A stretch of 64,000 bases of DNA from Sipunculus nudus. Its lineage: Eukaryota; Annelida; Sipuncula; Golfingiida; Sipunculidae. Shown piece by piece: positions 43,742-52,409 of the stretch. Below the pieces are notes generated by a model that made no database searches, was not told the DNA's origin, and worked only from the letters and a program-made list of their open reading frames with translations. Position 1 is the stretch's first letter, and each line of letters starts with the position of its first letter. The DNA lies in the NCBI GenBank assembly GCA_026874595.1, contig CM049311.1, positions 36,938,676-37,002,675 on the forward strand, read 5' to 3'. The position numbers and the translations under genes were made by a program.

Positions 43742-44693
43742 GTAATATTATATTGCCTATATATATTGTTAATACCCATCAACCGCTTACCCAGAATTAG
43801 CGCCCCCCCCCCCCCCCCTGTTCTCGAATTTGTGGATCTCCCACTGCTGTCATTCATGGGACAGGTATTGCACAACAAAATAGTTTGCACAAAGCATGCC
43901 TCCATGCGTGATTTCTCATTCTCTTGCCAGATTGCTGCAGCTTTTTTACGATGCATGCCTTTTTTCTTTAGCATGAGCTGATGATATCATCTTAGTTGTC
44001 GACCGACAAATCATTTACCCATTCAGCTATTTTAACATTTTAAGAATTTTAATATCAATTATTTGGACTGTTTCGAATTTTCCATAACTCAAGAATTATT
44101 CAAGTACCACCACAAAAAATTTAAGTCTCAGAGACACTGTTGATATATGATCAATACTTATGCAAAATTTAAATTTACATAAAAAATTAAAGTGAATTTA
44201 AAGATATGCTTTTAAATTTAGTTTATAATAATTAACTTCTAGTAATTAGAAACAACAACAAACCCTCATCACAATTTACCTAAGGACCGAATGTGTAATC
44301 CGAACTACTGAAAGAAAAAATATTGATGCAAACGATTTTTTTTTTCGATTATACAGTGTGCGCATGCAACATAAAGAATACTTTAAATTTACGCATAAGA
44401 TATTATCAATTTTAAAACGACCTTACTGTTAAAAACAAAACCAAAAAGGTAGTAACAAGTTTTCTTTATATATTCTTTCCTATATATTAAAAGATATAAT
44501 AGCGTAACTGGAGATTTCAATGATATTCACCGATATTTATCGCTCATTAAATTACCCGCACATAATAACCCAAGTGTACAATTAATTATACTTACACGTA
44601 AGCGTTAACCAAGAAACAGCATAAAATTTACTTCATATAAAGTATGAAATAGAACTCACCGATGAGAAGCCAGAACATGGTCTTGGGCAGCAT
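26144..44693 (-). CDS. CPQ: Carboxypeptidase Q (M28 family metallopeptidase), 14 exons
   Basis: CPQ is a secreted or lysosomal dinuclear-zinc dipeptidase that removes residues from short peptides. I joined 14 minus-strand exons with GT/AG borders and matching phases: 44660-44693, 41342-41476, 38449-38580, 37493-37554, 37139-37306, 35270-35443, 34026-34110, 33628-33731, 32447-32533, 30977-31048, 29455-29499, 29007-29082, 28311-28493, 26144-26292. The total is 1506 nt, 501 residues (human CPQ: 472). Residues 1-22 form a signal peptide, 23-41 an acidic linker rich in Asp/Asn/Glu. The catalytic half shows H305 and D317 (GGHSDSYDVGQGVQDDG), paired E351-E352, D379 (MEAD) and H449/H450 (FHHTDG), matching human H290, D302, E335/E336, D364 and H434. 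The order GEESA, GTPP, RSLTDFSIYS, GLRPKR and DLDDLLPR also follows the family. The C-terminus runs about 15 residues past LLPR and holds a CSYC pair. The gene looks complete and intact. Confidence 0.95.
26562..26625. repeat. (TA)n microsatellite in CPQ intron 13
   Basis: An uninterrupted TA run of about 64 bases. Confidence 0.95.
26630..27525. other. CPQ intron 13, unremarkable part
   Basis: AT-rich intronic sequence. I see no exon or structured repeat. Confidence 0.4.
27530..28283 (-). repeat. Minisatellite of 65-bp units in CPQ intron 13
   Basis: About 12 copies contain aataaactagagtacaatac, acagaagtcaaatgggg and ttaacatgagagttagtaga. It ends within 28 bases of the exon 13 donor. Copies differ by a few bases and by the length of the G run. 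Confidence 0.92.
28311..28493 (-). CDS. CPQ: CPQ exon 13 (last zinc ligand)
   Basis: Encodes GHEVAKAIIQEILYLLKPLN.. to EKYWWFHHTDG with the ligand His (H449/H450). The acceptor is tggttag. The donor gtcggt is weak but is the only GT that keeps phase with exon 14. If it is skipped, translation runs 25 more codons into the intron, partly into the minisatellite. Confidence 0.88.
28620..29000. other. CPQ intron 12
   Basis: AT-rich intron. I see no repeat apart from a short CT run near 28920. Confidence 0.5.
29007..29082 (-). CDS. CPQ: CPQ exon 12
   Basis: Encodes HYKDNVSILMEAD then YGLFKPLGIGFQ, with zinc ligand D379. The acceptor is tccacag, the donor gtaatt, phase 1. Confidence 0.92.
29455..29499 (-). 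CDS. CPQ: CPQ exon 11 (metal-bridging Glu)
   Basis: A 45-base exon encoding EIGLFGGDEYYNQHK. Its first residue E352 is the zinc-ligand Glu beside the catalytic Glu. The acceptor is tttccag, the donor gtaaaa. Confidence 0.92.
29600..29930. other. GC-rich island in CPQ intron 10
   Basis: Composition rises sharply and both strands are open. The minus-strand frame ends in a hydrophobic stretch (GFILAVSAIWTVLTI) that could be a membrane segment. I recognise no family and see no splice evidence, so it may be an old insertion or retrocopied sequence. Confidence 0.3.
29983..30073. repeat. Poly(C)/poly(A) homopolymer pair
   Basis: C runs at 29983-29999 and 30058-30073, with an A run at 30000-30023 right after the first. 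Confidence 0.9.
30666..30850 (+). mobile_element. tRNA-derived SINE-like sequence
   Basis: A box A-like stretch tagcctagttgttaaggcg and a box B ggttcgaacgc lie about 33 bases apart, as in a Pol III promoter. The acceptor-stem ends do not pair, so it is not a functional tRNA. A non-tRNA body follows. It lies in CPQ intron 10. Confidence 0.6.
30977..31048 (-). CDS. CPQ: CPQ exon 10 (catalytic Glu)
   Basis: Encodes ALSLMKKLGLRPKR then TVRAVLWAAE. The final E351 corresponds to the general base Glu of the family. The acceptor is attccag, the donor gtaagg. Confidence 0.95.
31280..32440 (-). repeat. Minisatellite of 42-bp units in CPQ intron 9
   Basis: About 26 copies read gaagcaatgagggtaacatt, then acactggtcactagatcacggt. 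Two longer segments at about 31725-31800 and 32085-32165 reproduce the intron start next to exon 9, including the splice donor, giving a higher-order repeat. The array ends at the exon 9 donor. Confidence 0.95.
32447..32533 (-). CDS. CPQ: CPQ exon 9 (first zinc ligands)
   Basis: Encodes YVIIGGHSDSYDVGQG then VQDDGFGCILAMQ, carrying zinc ligands H305 and D317. The acceptor is gttcaag, the donor gtaaag, phase 0. The last bases of the exon and its donor recur twice in the neighbouring minisatellite. Confidence 0.95.
32540..33285. other. CPQ intron 8, unremarkable part
   Basis: AT-rich intron sequence. I see no repeat or exon. Confidence 0.45.
33290..33627 (-). repeat. Short-unit minisatellite at the exon 8 donor
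   Basis: Units of about 17-20 bases built on gtgtgagcgtgactt (plus strand) run up to the exon 8 splice donor. The donor context gtaaagtcacgctc is itself one unit of the array. Confidence 0.85.
33628..33731 (-). CDS. CPQ: CPQ exon 8
   Basis: Encodes GETIRIRLNMGAQ.. to NIVGEIVGSEKPYE. The acceptor is atcaag and the donor gtaaag. A short-unit minisatellite (33290-33627) starts at the donor itself. Confidence 0.88.
34026..34110 (-). CDS. CPQ: CPQ exon 7
   Basis: Encodes TYNDSFNRIPAACITVEDAR then LMSRMQAR, equal to the human PTACITVEDAEMMSRM region. The acceptor is atgccag, the donor gtaggg, phase 1. Confidence 0.92.
34177..34222. repeat. (CT)n microsatellite in CPQ intron 6
   Basis: An uninterrupted CT run of about 46 bases, about 65 bases upstream (in gene sense) of the exon 7 acceptor. 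Confidence 0.95.
34836..35130. mobile_element. pogo/Tc1-type MITE nested in a (TA)n microsatellite
   Basis: The element at about 34895-35073 starts agtggaaccccgcc and ends ggttctactgta, which are inverted relatives. Inner blocks acaattacgaccagtt and ggtcgtaattgt are inverted too. TA repeats of about 60 bases flank both sides, consistent with TA target choice. It shares gtcccgaatatatgat and tcagtccccaagg with the copy at 40099. Confidence 0.75.
35270..35443 (-). CDS. CPQ: CPQ exon 6 (PA-domain region)
   Basis: Encodes IQDKIVVYDQEW.. to SRASKYGAKAVLVRSLTDFS and IYSVHTMWV, the inserted protease-associated part that follows the first strand of the M28 fold. The acceptor is ctttcag. The donor was taken as gtgagt; an alternative GT six bases earlier would delete two residues. 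Confidence 0.9.
35575..35762 (-). mobile_element. tRNA-derived SINE-like sequence
   Basis: On the minus strand a box A-like cgaggggttaaacgctc is followed by box B gggttcgatcccc, then a body containing ggttttctccgggttctc. It lies in CPQ intron 5. Confidence 0.6.
35765..36200. other. CPQ intron 5, unremarkable part
   Basis: AT-rich sequence. I see no repeat or exon. Confidence 0.45.
36545..36710 (+). mobile_element. Penelope-like terminal fragment with (TA)n tail
   Basis: It shares gttatcttcattctaac before the hammerhead, and a ttgttttt..tcttca..gtta(TA)n ending after it, with the palindrome arms. It carries no coding part. Confidence 0.55.
36575..36620 (+). ncRNA. Hammerhead ribozyme motif, copy 2
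   Basis: Stem I TTCAC/GTGAA, box CTGAGGA, stem II region ACGGG..CCCCT (one mismatch), GAAAC, stem III ACA/TGT and cleavage triplet GTA (cut predicted after 36615). It has diverged from the other copies but keeps the core, including a permitted change at the variable box position. Confidence 0.65.
37139..37306 (-). CDS. CPQ: CPQ exon 5
   Basis: Encodes APKWVRGEESAMM.. through GTPPGGIEADVLVVKSF to EEKKDQ. RGEESA and GTPP are shared with human CPQ. The acceptor is taacag, the donor gtaatt, phase 0. Confidence 0.92.
37493..37554 (-). CDS. CPQ: CPQ exon 4
   Basis: Short exon (62 bases) encoding EYFVQQMQNEGFENVHTEDV and T. The acceptor is ctttcag and the donor gtaagt. A minisatellite begins about eight bases outside its acceptor. 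Confidence 0.9.
37562..37980 (-). repeat. Minisatellite of 52-bp units at the exon 4 acceptor
   Basis: About eight copies share ttattgtcactagatagcac, gagtgtgagatttgatttaa and tgattccttata. The array begins about eight bases outside the exon 4 acceptor, so it includes or displaces the polypyrimidine/branch region of intron 3. Confidence 0.9.
38449..38580 (-). CDS. CPQ: CPQ exon 3
   Basis: The acceptor follows a T-rich tract (ttttttatcag). It encodes ETVQRIMDEV, then KLAVLADRFGHRLTGSK, the conserved start of the mature enzyme. The donor is gttggt, phase 1. Confidence 0.9.
38590..40095. other. CPQ intron 2, unremarkable part
   Basis: No exon was recognised. A hairpin at 39299-39359 (ccttgttatgg / ccataacaagg) is the only structured item. 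A GC-richer patch at 39360-39510 is open on the plus strand without a recognisable domain. Confidence 0.4.
40099..40278. mobile_element. pogo/Tc1-type MITE in CPQ intron 2
   Basis: Starts tacagtggaaatcaag and ends gattccactgta, inverted relatives flanked by TA. It shares caattacgaccac, gtcccgaatatatgat and tcagtccccaagg with the copy at 34895. Confidence 0.75.
40795..41028. repeat. GGTTC/GAACC-rich repeat
   Basis: Many direct and inverted aggttcc / ggaacc and agaacc blocks lie in about 230 bases, ending cccttttccttaaagtg. A shorter relative lies at 58610-58725. It may be a foldback element, but its boundaries are uncertain. Confidence 0.45.
41034..41318. mobile_element. PIF/Harbinger-type MITE, copy 1
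   Basis: The ends ggccaaataaaaaataaaagg and ccttttttttatttattttagcc are inverted repeats, flanked by TTA on both sides. A TTA target duplication and GGCC-starting ends fit PIF/Harbinger. It sits 23 bases from CPQ exon 2. Inner landmarks catgcttttccct and gacatttttatcgaaacat are shared with two other copies. Confidence 0.75.
41342..41476 (-). CDS. CPQ: CPQ exon 2 (signal end, acidic linker)
   Basis: The acceptor is cttatgcag. It encodes the end of the signal peptide (AGALMSWECKA) and a linker of repeated Asp/Asn/Gln/Glu codons, then PPEVKEQIRGQK. The donor is gtagcc, phase 1. The acidic codon run is itself a small tandem repeat (gataatgag/gacaatcag). A Harbinger-type MITE ends 23 bases beyond the exon. 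Confidence 0.85.
41938..41962. repeat. (TA)n microsatellite at the left palindrome flank
   Basis: A short TA run bordering the Penelope-derived sequence. Confidence 0.9.
42052..42099 (-). ncRNA. Minimal type I hammerhead ribozyme, copy 3
   Basis: On the minus strand: ATTCAC, CTGATGA, stem II CGGG/CCCG, GAAAC, short stem III ACA/TGT, triplet GTT and closing GTGAAT. It is on the same strand as, and about 620 bases after, the GIY-YIG coding end, as expected for a terminal-repeat ribozyme. Confidence 0.78.
42718..42947 (-). pseudogene. Penelope-like polyprotein C-terminus (GIY-YIG endonuclease end)
   Basis: The open frame carries KHIWSLKDNNISYKLSWEI, then CDLC-LSEKL, LNSRAEILSKCRHQNKF and LKYF before the stop. 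This order (HxW, a CxxC pair, a CRH motif, NKF) is the conserved end of the GIY-YIG endonuclease region of Penelope-like polyproteins. In these elements the domain nicks the target during insertion. Reverse transcriptase and the GIY/YIG residues themselves are absent, so this is a remnant. Confidence 0.8.
42946..43740 (+). mobile_element. Penelope-like element 3' end, plus-strand copy
   Basis: The mirror copy starts inside the coding end at the AEILSKCRH segment and runs through the same 3' region and hammerhead to (TA)n at 43688-43739. It is shorter at its 5' end than the minus-strand copy. Confidence 0.8.
43616..43663 (+). ncRNA. Minimal type I hammerhead ribozyme, copy 4
   Basis: Identical in layout to copy 3 on the opposite strand. 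The predicted cut is after 43657. Stem I is six pairs, stem II four pairs with a U-U at its base and stem III three pairs. Confidence 0.78.
43800..44640. other. CPQ intron 1, proximal part
   Basis: A C run at 43803-43818, then AT-rich sequence. I see no exon. Confidence 0.45.
44660..44693 (-). CDS. CPQ: CPQ exon 1 (start, signal peptide)
   Basis: Starts ATGCTGCCC and encodes MLPKTMFWLLI plus one base. The donor is gtgagt. Together with the first codons of exon 2 it forms a hydrophobic secretion signal. Confidence 0.85.
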
Positions 44694-44830
44694 TCTTGGT
44701 TTCTGAGCGTCTGGTCTGACTCTCGTATTGAGTTGTATAGGTCAGCAGAAGTTCGAAAAGTGCTTCTGTCTCTGGAACAAGCGATCCAAGGTCTACTCAA
44801 CAACCTATGCTGAATCAGGCGGCGTACGTG

Positions 44831-44936
44831 CTTAAATAAGGTTGGAAATGTGACTGAATTTGAAGAAGCCCGAGTGGTTCGTGCAAATTCACTAGTCAAT
44901 GCATTGGCATGCAAGTATTGGTTATAAACCAATGAA
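44831..44936 (-). promoter_or_regulatory. CPQ: Possible CPQ core promoter
   Basis: On the minus strand, TATTTAAG (44831-44838) could act as a TATA box, giving a start near 44800 and a 5'UTR of about 110 bases. An inverted pair of CCAAT boxes (attggttataaaccaat, 44919-44935) lies about 90 bases further upstream. This is motif spacing only. Confidence 0.3.
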
Positions 44937-44949
44937 TTGTAATGCAAGC

Positions 44950-45302
44950 CGTGAGGTTTTTTGCGAGGCTTGGGTCACATGGCAAGCGAACCGTTTAGGA
45001 GAGCCTGCATGCCATGATTGACACAAGTCAAGCAAATTTCATGGCTATAACTGATTTGTCCCACATGCTCCGCCTCCTTGGTCGAAGGTCACGCGTGTCA
45101 TTTTTGTGGCTACGCACCAGTTTTTTGCCATATTTGGAAAGTCGCCATGCAACTTCACTTGCATGGTCACTTTTCATGACCCTTTGACGCAAGCAGATTT
45201 GAACGTACAGTTAGAACAAAGGAAAATACGCCGCATGTTGGACAAGTAGGTCAATTGTAATCTATTCTTGCTTATTAATATAACCCCTTAATCTGAATGA
45301 TC

Positions 45303-45346
<44 letters not shown>

Positions 45347-46555
45347 CATATAAATAGCAAGCCACTATTTGTAAAGATCATTTTCCTTCAAATGAATAAA
45401 AATGCAATAAAAGCTCTATGGCCGTCAGAAGTATATACAGAAAGCATGCGTAACTTTATCAATAGCAATGGTTTCACATAACATCGTACTTAAAATGTGA
45501 ACAGTATACTTCACTTTACTATAAGTATAATTTGTATAACTATATTTTTTCCGAATTGATTTTGATTGGACTCTTCTTACATGGGGAAAATATAAAAAAT
45601 CAAAGCCAGTCAGTAAGAGACAAAGATATTATAATGAAATAGTTAGCAGTAGCTTAATTAAACACATATGTTAACCACATGATGAACTTAATTTTGATAC
45701 ATTAAATCTCAACTTTTTTGTATTTTGTTTCTTAAACAACAAAGGCAAATAACCGTTTTTTAAGTCTTTGGGGTCAGTTCAAAGACATTCAGTTTTATTG
45801 AAGTGTCTGCCATTTAAGATATGTGCGACGTGGCGTTGTTATTGTTCTGGGCACTGAGATTGTTTACGAACAAAAATACATAGTATTTAAAATGTAACAT
45901 AGTGAAATCAGATATACACGTTCACTTGACAGGTTCATAGATTGGTAGAAGTGAAACAAGATGTGTTTACAGACGTTCATGGACAAATACAATTATATTC
46001 TTGCCGAATTTATATCTGATTTCATGTAAATTGATTCACATGTACACGCAACTATGTAATCAGATTAAAAAAATTGTTGGATAGCTGATGCTGAAAGATA
46101 TATGCCATTCTTCTGACAGTCCGTGCAAACATTGTCAAGGGGTCTGTATAACTTAGACGAATGGTTCCCACGGCCTGTGATGTGAGTTTGAAGTACCGTC
46201 AGATGTGGTAACTTAATTACATATACGATGACATGAGAATCTGGCAAAGTTGTATATTCGATTTTAAATATATATATATGTTATAAAGCTAACAGAAATA
46301 AAAGTCTTATTAAGCAATGATAAAAAAAATAATATGTCACCATTAACGATCATTTTACATCAGGGATTAGGAAGAGTTAATTTAGGTTGGAAAAAATTGC
46401 GAGAATGCAGCAAAGGGGCTTTAATTTGTCTTTTAATTTAAATGGGATATACTAATATTTTTTTCAAGATTTTTGGTTGAGAAAACAGCCTCCATTTTTT
46501 AATTTTAATGCTGACGTTTTTCATTCTTAAGCAAAGTATTTACATCTGTAGAGTT
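44950..46555. other. Intergenic upstream of CPQ
   Basis: It has (TA)n at 45304-45345 and otherwise no gene or long repeat that I recognise. Confidence 0.45.
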
Positions 46556-46559
46556 TTAT

Positions 46560-46897
46560 TTGGGTTTGGGTCCACGTGACGGGACGGTAGCAATCGCTTA
46601 GTGTCATTTTACTTTGTATTCTTTGTCACCCAGCCCGGTGTCTACCCCACCTGCAGCTCCTGGCTGTGTAATCATCCCCATTGTTGAGTCACATAACACC
46701 CAGGAACTTCCCAGAGACGCCCTCGTTTGTGAGTGATATACACGGGTGTGGGGTACAGCCTGCCAATAAAGCATGCAGAGTGTCCACCCTGGGTTTCGAC
46801 CGACCGGGAAAATCTCACCGGGCCGCAGCTAAGATTTGAACTCACGACTTCCCGGCTTTGAGTCCTGTGATCTACCCCTTACCCACATAAGCCGGTA
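46560..46897 (-). mobile_element. tRNA-derived SINE-like sequence
   Basis: On the minus strand the head reads ccggcttatgtgggtaagg (box A region), then gtgagttcaaatctt (box B), spaced as in a tRNA. It is followed by a body with gattttcccggtcggtcgaa. GC content is well above the flanks. The far boundary is uncertain. Confidence 0.55.
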
Positions 46898-46899
46898 AT

Positions 46900-48075
46900 A
46901 TTGATATATTGCTAATCTGCTAGTGTTTTTGTAACAGAAATCAATATGGCCTAAAACATAGAACTTCCTGACTTTCATATTCTCACATTTTCAGTTGTTC
47001 AGCTGAAAATACTATGGTTGCCTTTTAGATCGGGAGGGTTTTAATTTCGCGATAATTGCTGCTGGGAAATAATCGCGAATATAAAACTAAGATGAACAAG
47101 AGGGGATGATGCATCAGTACTGACGGAGTAGTTATAACATCTGAAATCATGATTCATTAATCAGGAACCTAATCTATGCATGGTATCAGAGGCGGTCCCT
47201 CGCAATAAGTAGTGTAAAATATCACTTCGAATATGTCATTTGTGACACATATCTCACTATATAATGACTGTAATAGAAATGAGCAAAGCATTGTAGGATT
47301 TATTCTCAAATCATGATAAACACAAACACTGCAACTGTTATTACATCTTCTATAGGTTCTGGTGCAATCGCGAAAAGGAAACCCTCGCGAATAGTTCAAA
47401 ATGAAAATATCGTGAGATTTTAGCCTCGCGAATATGAAGCCAACCACAGTAACCCCCCCCCCCCCCCAAAAAAAAAAAATTACCCTCCGGACAATCACCC
47501 AGCCCCCCCCCCCCCGGTAAAGTTTATTGCATATTCATGTAGAAGATACTGTTTAATATATATATTTAACAAAAAATAAAGTTCCATTATATTCATATAT
47601 TTATAAGTGTTGAAATTTAAAAAAAGTTTGAACTAAAAATTGAATTGAATTATCTATCATGTTATTATGACTTGTTTGTTATTGCGATGATGCTTGTATA
47701 TATAGAGCGAGCCTAATTAGTGTTAGATAATGTAAGATACTTAGATAAAGGCTGCCTTCGGTGCCCTGAACATTATATGGTTTATGATTATACATGTATT
47801 GGATTGTCAGAGAGGCACCGCCTACACCTTGGTCATGTGATGAACATTCTATTTAATGATTTTTTCTATGGCTATAAATTTGTTGTCTGAAAATATTTTT
47901 GTTTAAAAATATATTATACCACCTGGTTTTTTCTTGTAATTCCTATAAGTAGTATATATGTTTTATATGAACCACGTTTGAATTACACATTTCAGGCAAC
48001 ATGTATAAATATCTCCCATCATATTATTCTCAAATGCAACTACTTCTTTACAGTGTATGTATACTATACCAGCGG
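46900..48075. other. Intergenic with poly(C)/poly(A) runs
   Basis: C runs at 47453-47467 and 47503-47515 enclose an A run. The rest is AT-rich with no gene seen. Confidence 0.45.
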
Positions 48076-48079
48076 GGTA

Positions 48080-48200
48080 TTTGTCTGGGGGGGGGGTGTT
48101 ATTGTCGCGGGTTATTTCTGGGGAGGATGTTGTCTGGGGGGAAATTGTCTGAGGGGTAATTCACTAAGGGGTAATTTCCTGGGGGGGGGGAGTTGTCCTA
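48080..48200 (+). repeat. G-rich short tandem array
   Basis: Variants of ttgtctggggggaaa, ctgaggggtaatt and cctgggggg recur at about 15-20 base spacing. The open frame of Gly/Leu/Asn repeats across it is a by-product. Confidence 0.65.
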
Positions 48201-48209
48201 AAGCCAAAC

Positions 48210-49840
48210 AAATCATGACTTGAACTGTTGTAGTGAAATAAGATATTCGGGGAACCTTGAAAGTCACCATATTCTGGTTCATTCGACTTCCTGTCTGGAG
48301 CTGGTGTTTAATGTTTTGGAGCTAACTTGGAAAGGAGTCTTGGAAACATTTGCACTTGGCATTTTCAAACTAGATCTTGGTGTGGCATCTACAAACACCT
48401 GCAAAACCTTCGCTTCGATTTCTTCTTATAATATTTGAATTGAAAACTTTGAATTGAACTATTCCTGAACTTTTTTTCGTTGGTGAGGATGCCGGTGCGG
48501 ACCCCCGGCTTGCTGGAGTCAATTTTGCGTAAGTTTGAATTTTACTAAGAGCTTTCAGGTTCTGTGTGTTAGTGACCCAGACCATGCCTGAACTCAAACC
48601 CAAAATCTAAAAGTGTATATAAATTAGTGTCTCAAATATGCTTTTAGAGTGTGTTGAGTTTAAAAATGTAATTTAAAATTGATATTTTATGAAAAAAAAT
48701 GATTTTCGAAATGGAGGTTTTCCCCAGCTATTATTTGATCAGTGAATAACATTTCTAAGATAAGCTGTGACGTTAGTGATATTTTCGATCTAGATTTGGT
48801 AAAAAAAAATCATTTGATAATGCGCTAACTAAGACAGGAGTTTCCTTAACAGAAGTGCCGAGTTGAAATTTTTAATTTTCATTGAAATATGGCAAGGCAT
48901 TTTTATGGTGGTAAAACGTAGAAAATGGATCAGAATGGTCCAATGAAGAATCGATTATGTTTTAGTGCAGATCCTATAGATATCCGGATTCAAGAACGTC
49001 ATCAAGGAATATTCGCAAATAAAAATCCCCGTATACACAAATGAAGCTGAAAAGATGGGCCTATTAAGAAAAAGAAAACTCGGGCTGGGGTACATACCAC
49101 TACAAGGAACGCCAAATGGCGGAGGCTTGCATCCTTTGGAATGCAGATTTCTAGTTTTCCAATATATGGTTGTTGACTTTAAAGCCCGGCCACGCCTTTG
49201 GGGAACAGTAGCCACATCAGCACAAGCGAGACCAACCTTCACCTTAAAGAGCAAGTCTGTTTAACAACTTCGGTGTCAGATATATCAAGATGTGATTGAA
49301 TTAGTAACTCTACACAGACAAGTCTACACGTGTACAAACGGGCACTGACCTAGCCATCAACACGTTCTGTAGCGCCCTTGATACTCAGTGTATTTTCCGT
49401 GTACCCTGGATAGTAGACGTCATTATCGATGAAATCTGAGCACGCACTGGCGTGTCAACTGCGATAATTGTCATAATAAATAAACAAAAATAGTATACTT
49501 ATAAAGCATTTATGACGCTCAACCGTCATAACCGCCATACACGTCGCGGGATGTCAAAACAGCCAACAAGTATATAAAGTAATGAATGAAGATGTTGTTC
49601 TGTGCCTATTGGTCTTACAGAATTATATTAATAAAGAGAACCAGGACAGAATATGTCCTATATAGGCAAAAAACTTTTTTCCTCACACGCACATATATTA
49701 CTTCATACGCGCATAAATTGATAAATATGATGTTTCCAAACAAAATATTGGTGATTCCTTGAAGTTATGTTTGAAACATGAAATTGTTATAATAATTTAT
49801 CATACTTTTACAGTAAATGTTTCAGAACATTTAGCAGGGG
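48210..49840. other. Intergenic, no gene recognised
   Basis: Medium ORFs (48220-48438 +, 48370-48603 -, 49055-49264 +) overlap on opposite strands without domains that I recognise. Confidence 0.4.
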
Positions 49841-49844
49841 CGTA

Positions 49845-50805
49845 GCCAGGATTGAGGGAGGGGAAGGGGCCATGATTAGTGGCGGATCCAGAATTTCGAA
49901 AACGGGGGGGGGACTAATATGCATGTATAGGTACTATGAAAAGTGTTATATGTACGTGTATATGTATATATATGTATATATATATTTATTATTATTATTA
50001 TGATTACTATACGTTATATATTTTAGTGTACGAAAATATACATTTTCATTTTTTCAAGTATGAACCATAGTTTATTAAGGTTAGTTTTAGGTACATGGGG
50101 AGGGTATGGAAGGGGGTATCCCTTCCCCCCCCCCCCCCCCGTATTGGGAATATGCAATGTAAAGAGCACATTTTGAGGCAATGTTTACAAAAAAATGAGG
50201 ACTTCCTGTTCCCGTAAAATCTGTTCCCTCATGTCTTTGCATAAGTAGTCAAACTGTAGACAGGTTCAATATTTAATATATATATATTTCTTCAAAATAA
50301 GGATATTAATTTCTAATCGTTTTTAACATGTTAAAGTCAATGGCGCAAATGTGCATTTACGTTTATAACTTGCAAGATATTATCTTTTAAATGTAATATC
50401 GGAGTGAAATAACTGATATGTTGTGTGTTATGTTTAATTTTGTTAAACGAAATTTTACCGGGATCCCTGGTCTCGACAGCACACAGGACTCCTAAGAGCA
50501 CAGATCGAGAGTAAGGTATTAACAGAGGATCGAGCCATGAGATTGTCCACGGTCAACGCCAACTAGGGCCTGGTGCTCTGCAATCGTTCTGCAGCTGTTC
50601 ATAAATATCCTCATCCTCAACTAATGAATTTGCAGAGTAAAAAACGGCAGATAACTTAAATAAAATCTAATTGCTAATTAATAAAAAGAAATATGAAAAC
50701 ACGAAAATTAGCCACGAAAATTGGGAAATGGATAAAATGAGAGATATTGCAGCTCTCTTGATCCCCTTCTGATAGCAAATGCCATTTAATGCATATATTT
50801 ATATA

Positions 50806-50810
<5 letters not shown>
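49845..50810. other. Repeat-like intergenic sequence
   Basis: Phrases ggggcgtagccagg and ggcggatccagaatttc followed by a G run are typical of dispersed repeats in animal genomes. A C run lies at 50125-50140. No gene was seen. Confidence 0.4.

Positions 50811-50815
<5 letters not shown>

Positions 50816-50864
<49 letters not shown>
50816..50864. repeat. (TA)n microsatellite
   Basis: An uninterrupted TA run, followed by a G-run/ggctacgcccctc repeat-like stretch to about 50975. Confidence 0.95.
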
Positions 50865-50867
<3 letters not shown>

Positions 50868-51351
50868 TATAAGAGTAAGTGAAAGTGAGTAAGGACGGCG
50901 AGACTGGATGCAACCGGGGGGGGGGGCATGGCCCCCTGCGGCCCCCCTCTCTGGCTACGCCCCTCTTTAGCTGCATGTGTGTGGACTCACTGTTCATGTT
51001 GAGCGACATGCCGAAGAACGAGCGGGATCTGCGACATGTCGCGCGACAAAACGGGCTCCCGTTTCTCCCCATACCCATACAGTTACACAAATTTCTTATT
51101 TTTCTACTTTTTAAATCACTATGACTTATGCTTAAGAAAATTGAATTAAGGGTTGAATTGTAACCCTCATTTATTTTGGACCCTTATATAATTTTTGTTT
51201 ATATATTTTTATATCATTTTATCTTTAACATTAGAAACGGTATTTTTGGGTTTATTTTTTATTCCAGGTTTTTTTTTTTTTGGGGGGGGGGGGGGGGTTG
51301 GCCTTAATTCTAAGTATATAACATCTCACCTTTAATCTGTGATTACATGGC

Positions 51352-51487
51352 GCTGTATTTTATGTGCAAAAGCACACGGAAAAGTTTTATTTTCGCCCGA
51401 GTGAAACTGCAGTCAACCAGCTGTATTTTATGTGCAAAAGCACACGGAAAAGTTTTATTTTCGCCCGAGTGAAACTGCAGTCAACCA
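51352..51487 (+). repeat. Perfect 68-bp tandem duplication
   Basis: Two copies of a 68-base unit (gctgtattttatgtgcaaaa .. gaaactgcagtcaacca) follow each other without a single difference that I can see. This points to a very recent duplication. Confidence 0.95.
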
Positions 51488-51926
51488 TTATTTATCGCGG
51501 AATACCAAGCCCTGAAACGCGGAGAGTGGAAAGTGGAAAATTCAGTGGAAAATGTGATCCGCATTCTGCTTAGAGTACAGTGACCAGCTAGGTGTACGGC
51601 CTATTTTCTATAGCGGGTGTTGACATTTTTATCCAATCACGGCAAATGCATACCGGTTTCAACCGATTTTGAATGCGCATTAAGCCTTGAGCATTCCCTC
51701 GGCAATCCATAGCGTTTTCCAAACGTTTTGGCCAAAACGGTTTCAATCCGGTTCAGGAGGCAGTTTGGAAACCATTTTGAATAGGAATGGCTAAACTGTC
51801 GTGTGAACGCTCTAGAACGGTTTGGACCCAGTTTTCAAGCAATAGGCCTTTAAGGTTGTTTTCCATAATAGTTCTTATCCGTGGTCGGCATGCGTAGTCT
51901 GTATCCGTAAAGTTCGTTTTCCAAGA

Positions 51927-51929
<3 letters not shown>

Positions 51930-51988
<59 letters not shown>
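51930..51988. repeat. (TA)n microsatellite
   Basis: An uninterrupted TA run of about 58 bases. Confidence 0.95.
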
Positions 51989-51991
<3 letters not shown>

Positions 51992-52409
51992 AAGTCCGTA
52001 CTTCATAATGATAGGTGCTCAATAGCTTTTTCTTTTTCTTGCCAGCCATTTCACCATTTATTTATTGTAAATTAGTATGTATAAGCATCTAAAGTTAAAA
52101 TAATAAAATTGAAATAATAAAATTTTTGTGAGATCATAATAAGAAATATTTTATACGCGGCAATGATGTTTACGTTTCAATCATTCAGAAAATATATTGT
52201 GTCTAATAAAGAAAGGAAAACAAAATACAACTAAATGCAATATATAGTTGGTTTCCGAAAGACTTATGCCAAAAATGACATTTATACCAGTCAAAAAAAG
52301 AATTTGTTCATACAGCACGGCCTGAATTGTAAAACTCTATGCTAAACCCGAAATCGACACGATGATTAGTATTCATAGTGCACAAAAATCGCTCCCGGCA
52401 CCGTGCGGA

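Noticed and set aside
43975-44000. Further hammerhead at gctgatgatatcatc
   Set aside because: It has the CTGATGA box but no GAAAC box or stem I partner.
44633-44947. 104-codon minus-strand ORF over the CPQ start
   Set aside because: It is a shadow frame of the CPQ 5'UTR and exon 1. The CPQ frame has the signal peptide and matching splice phases.
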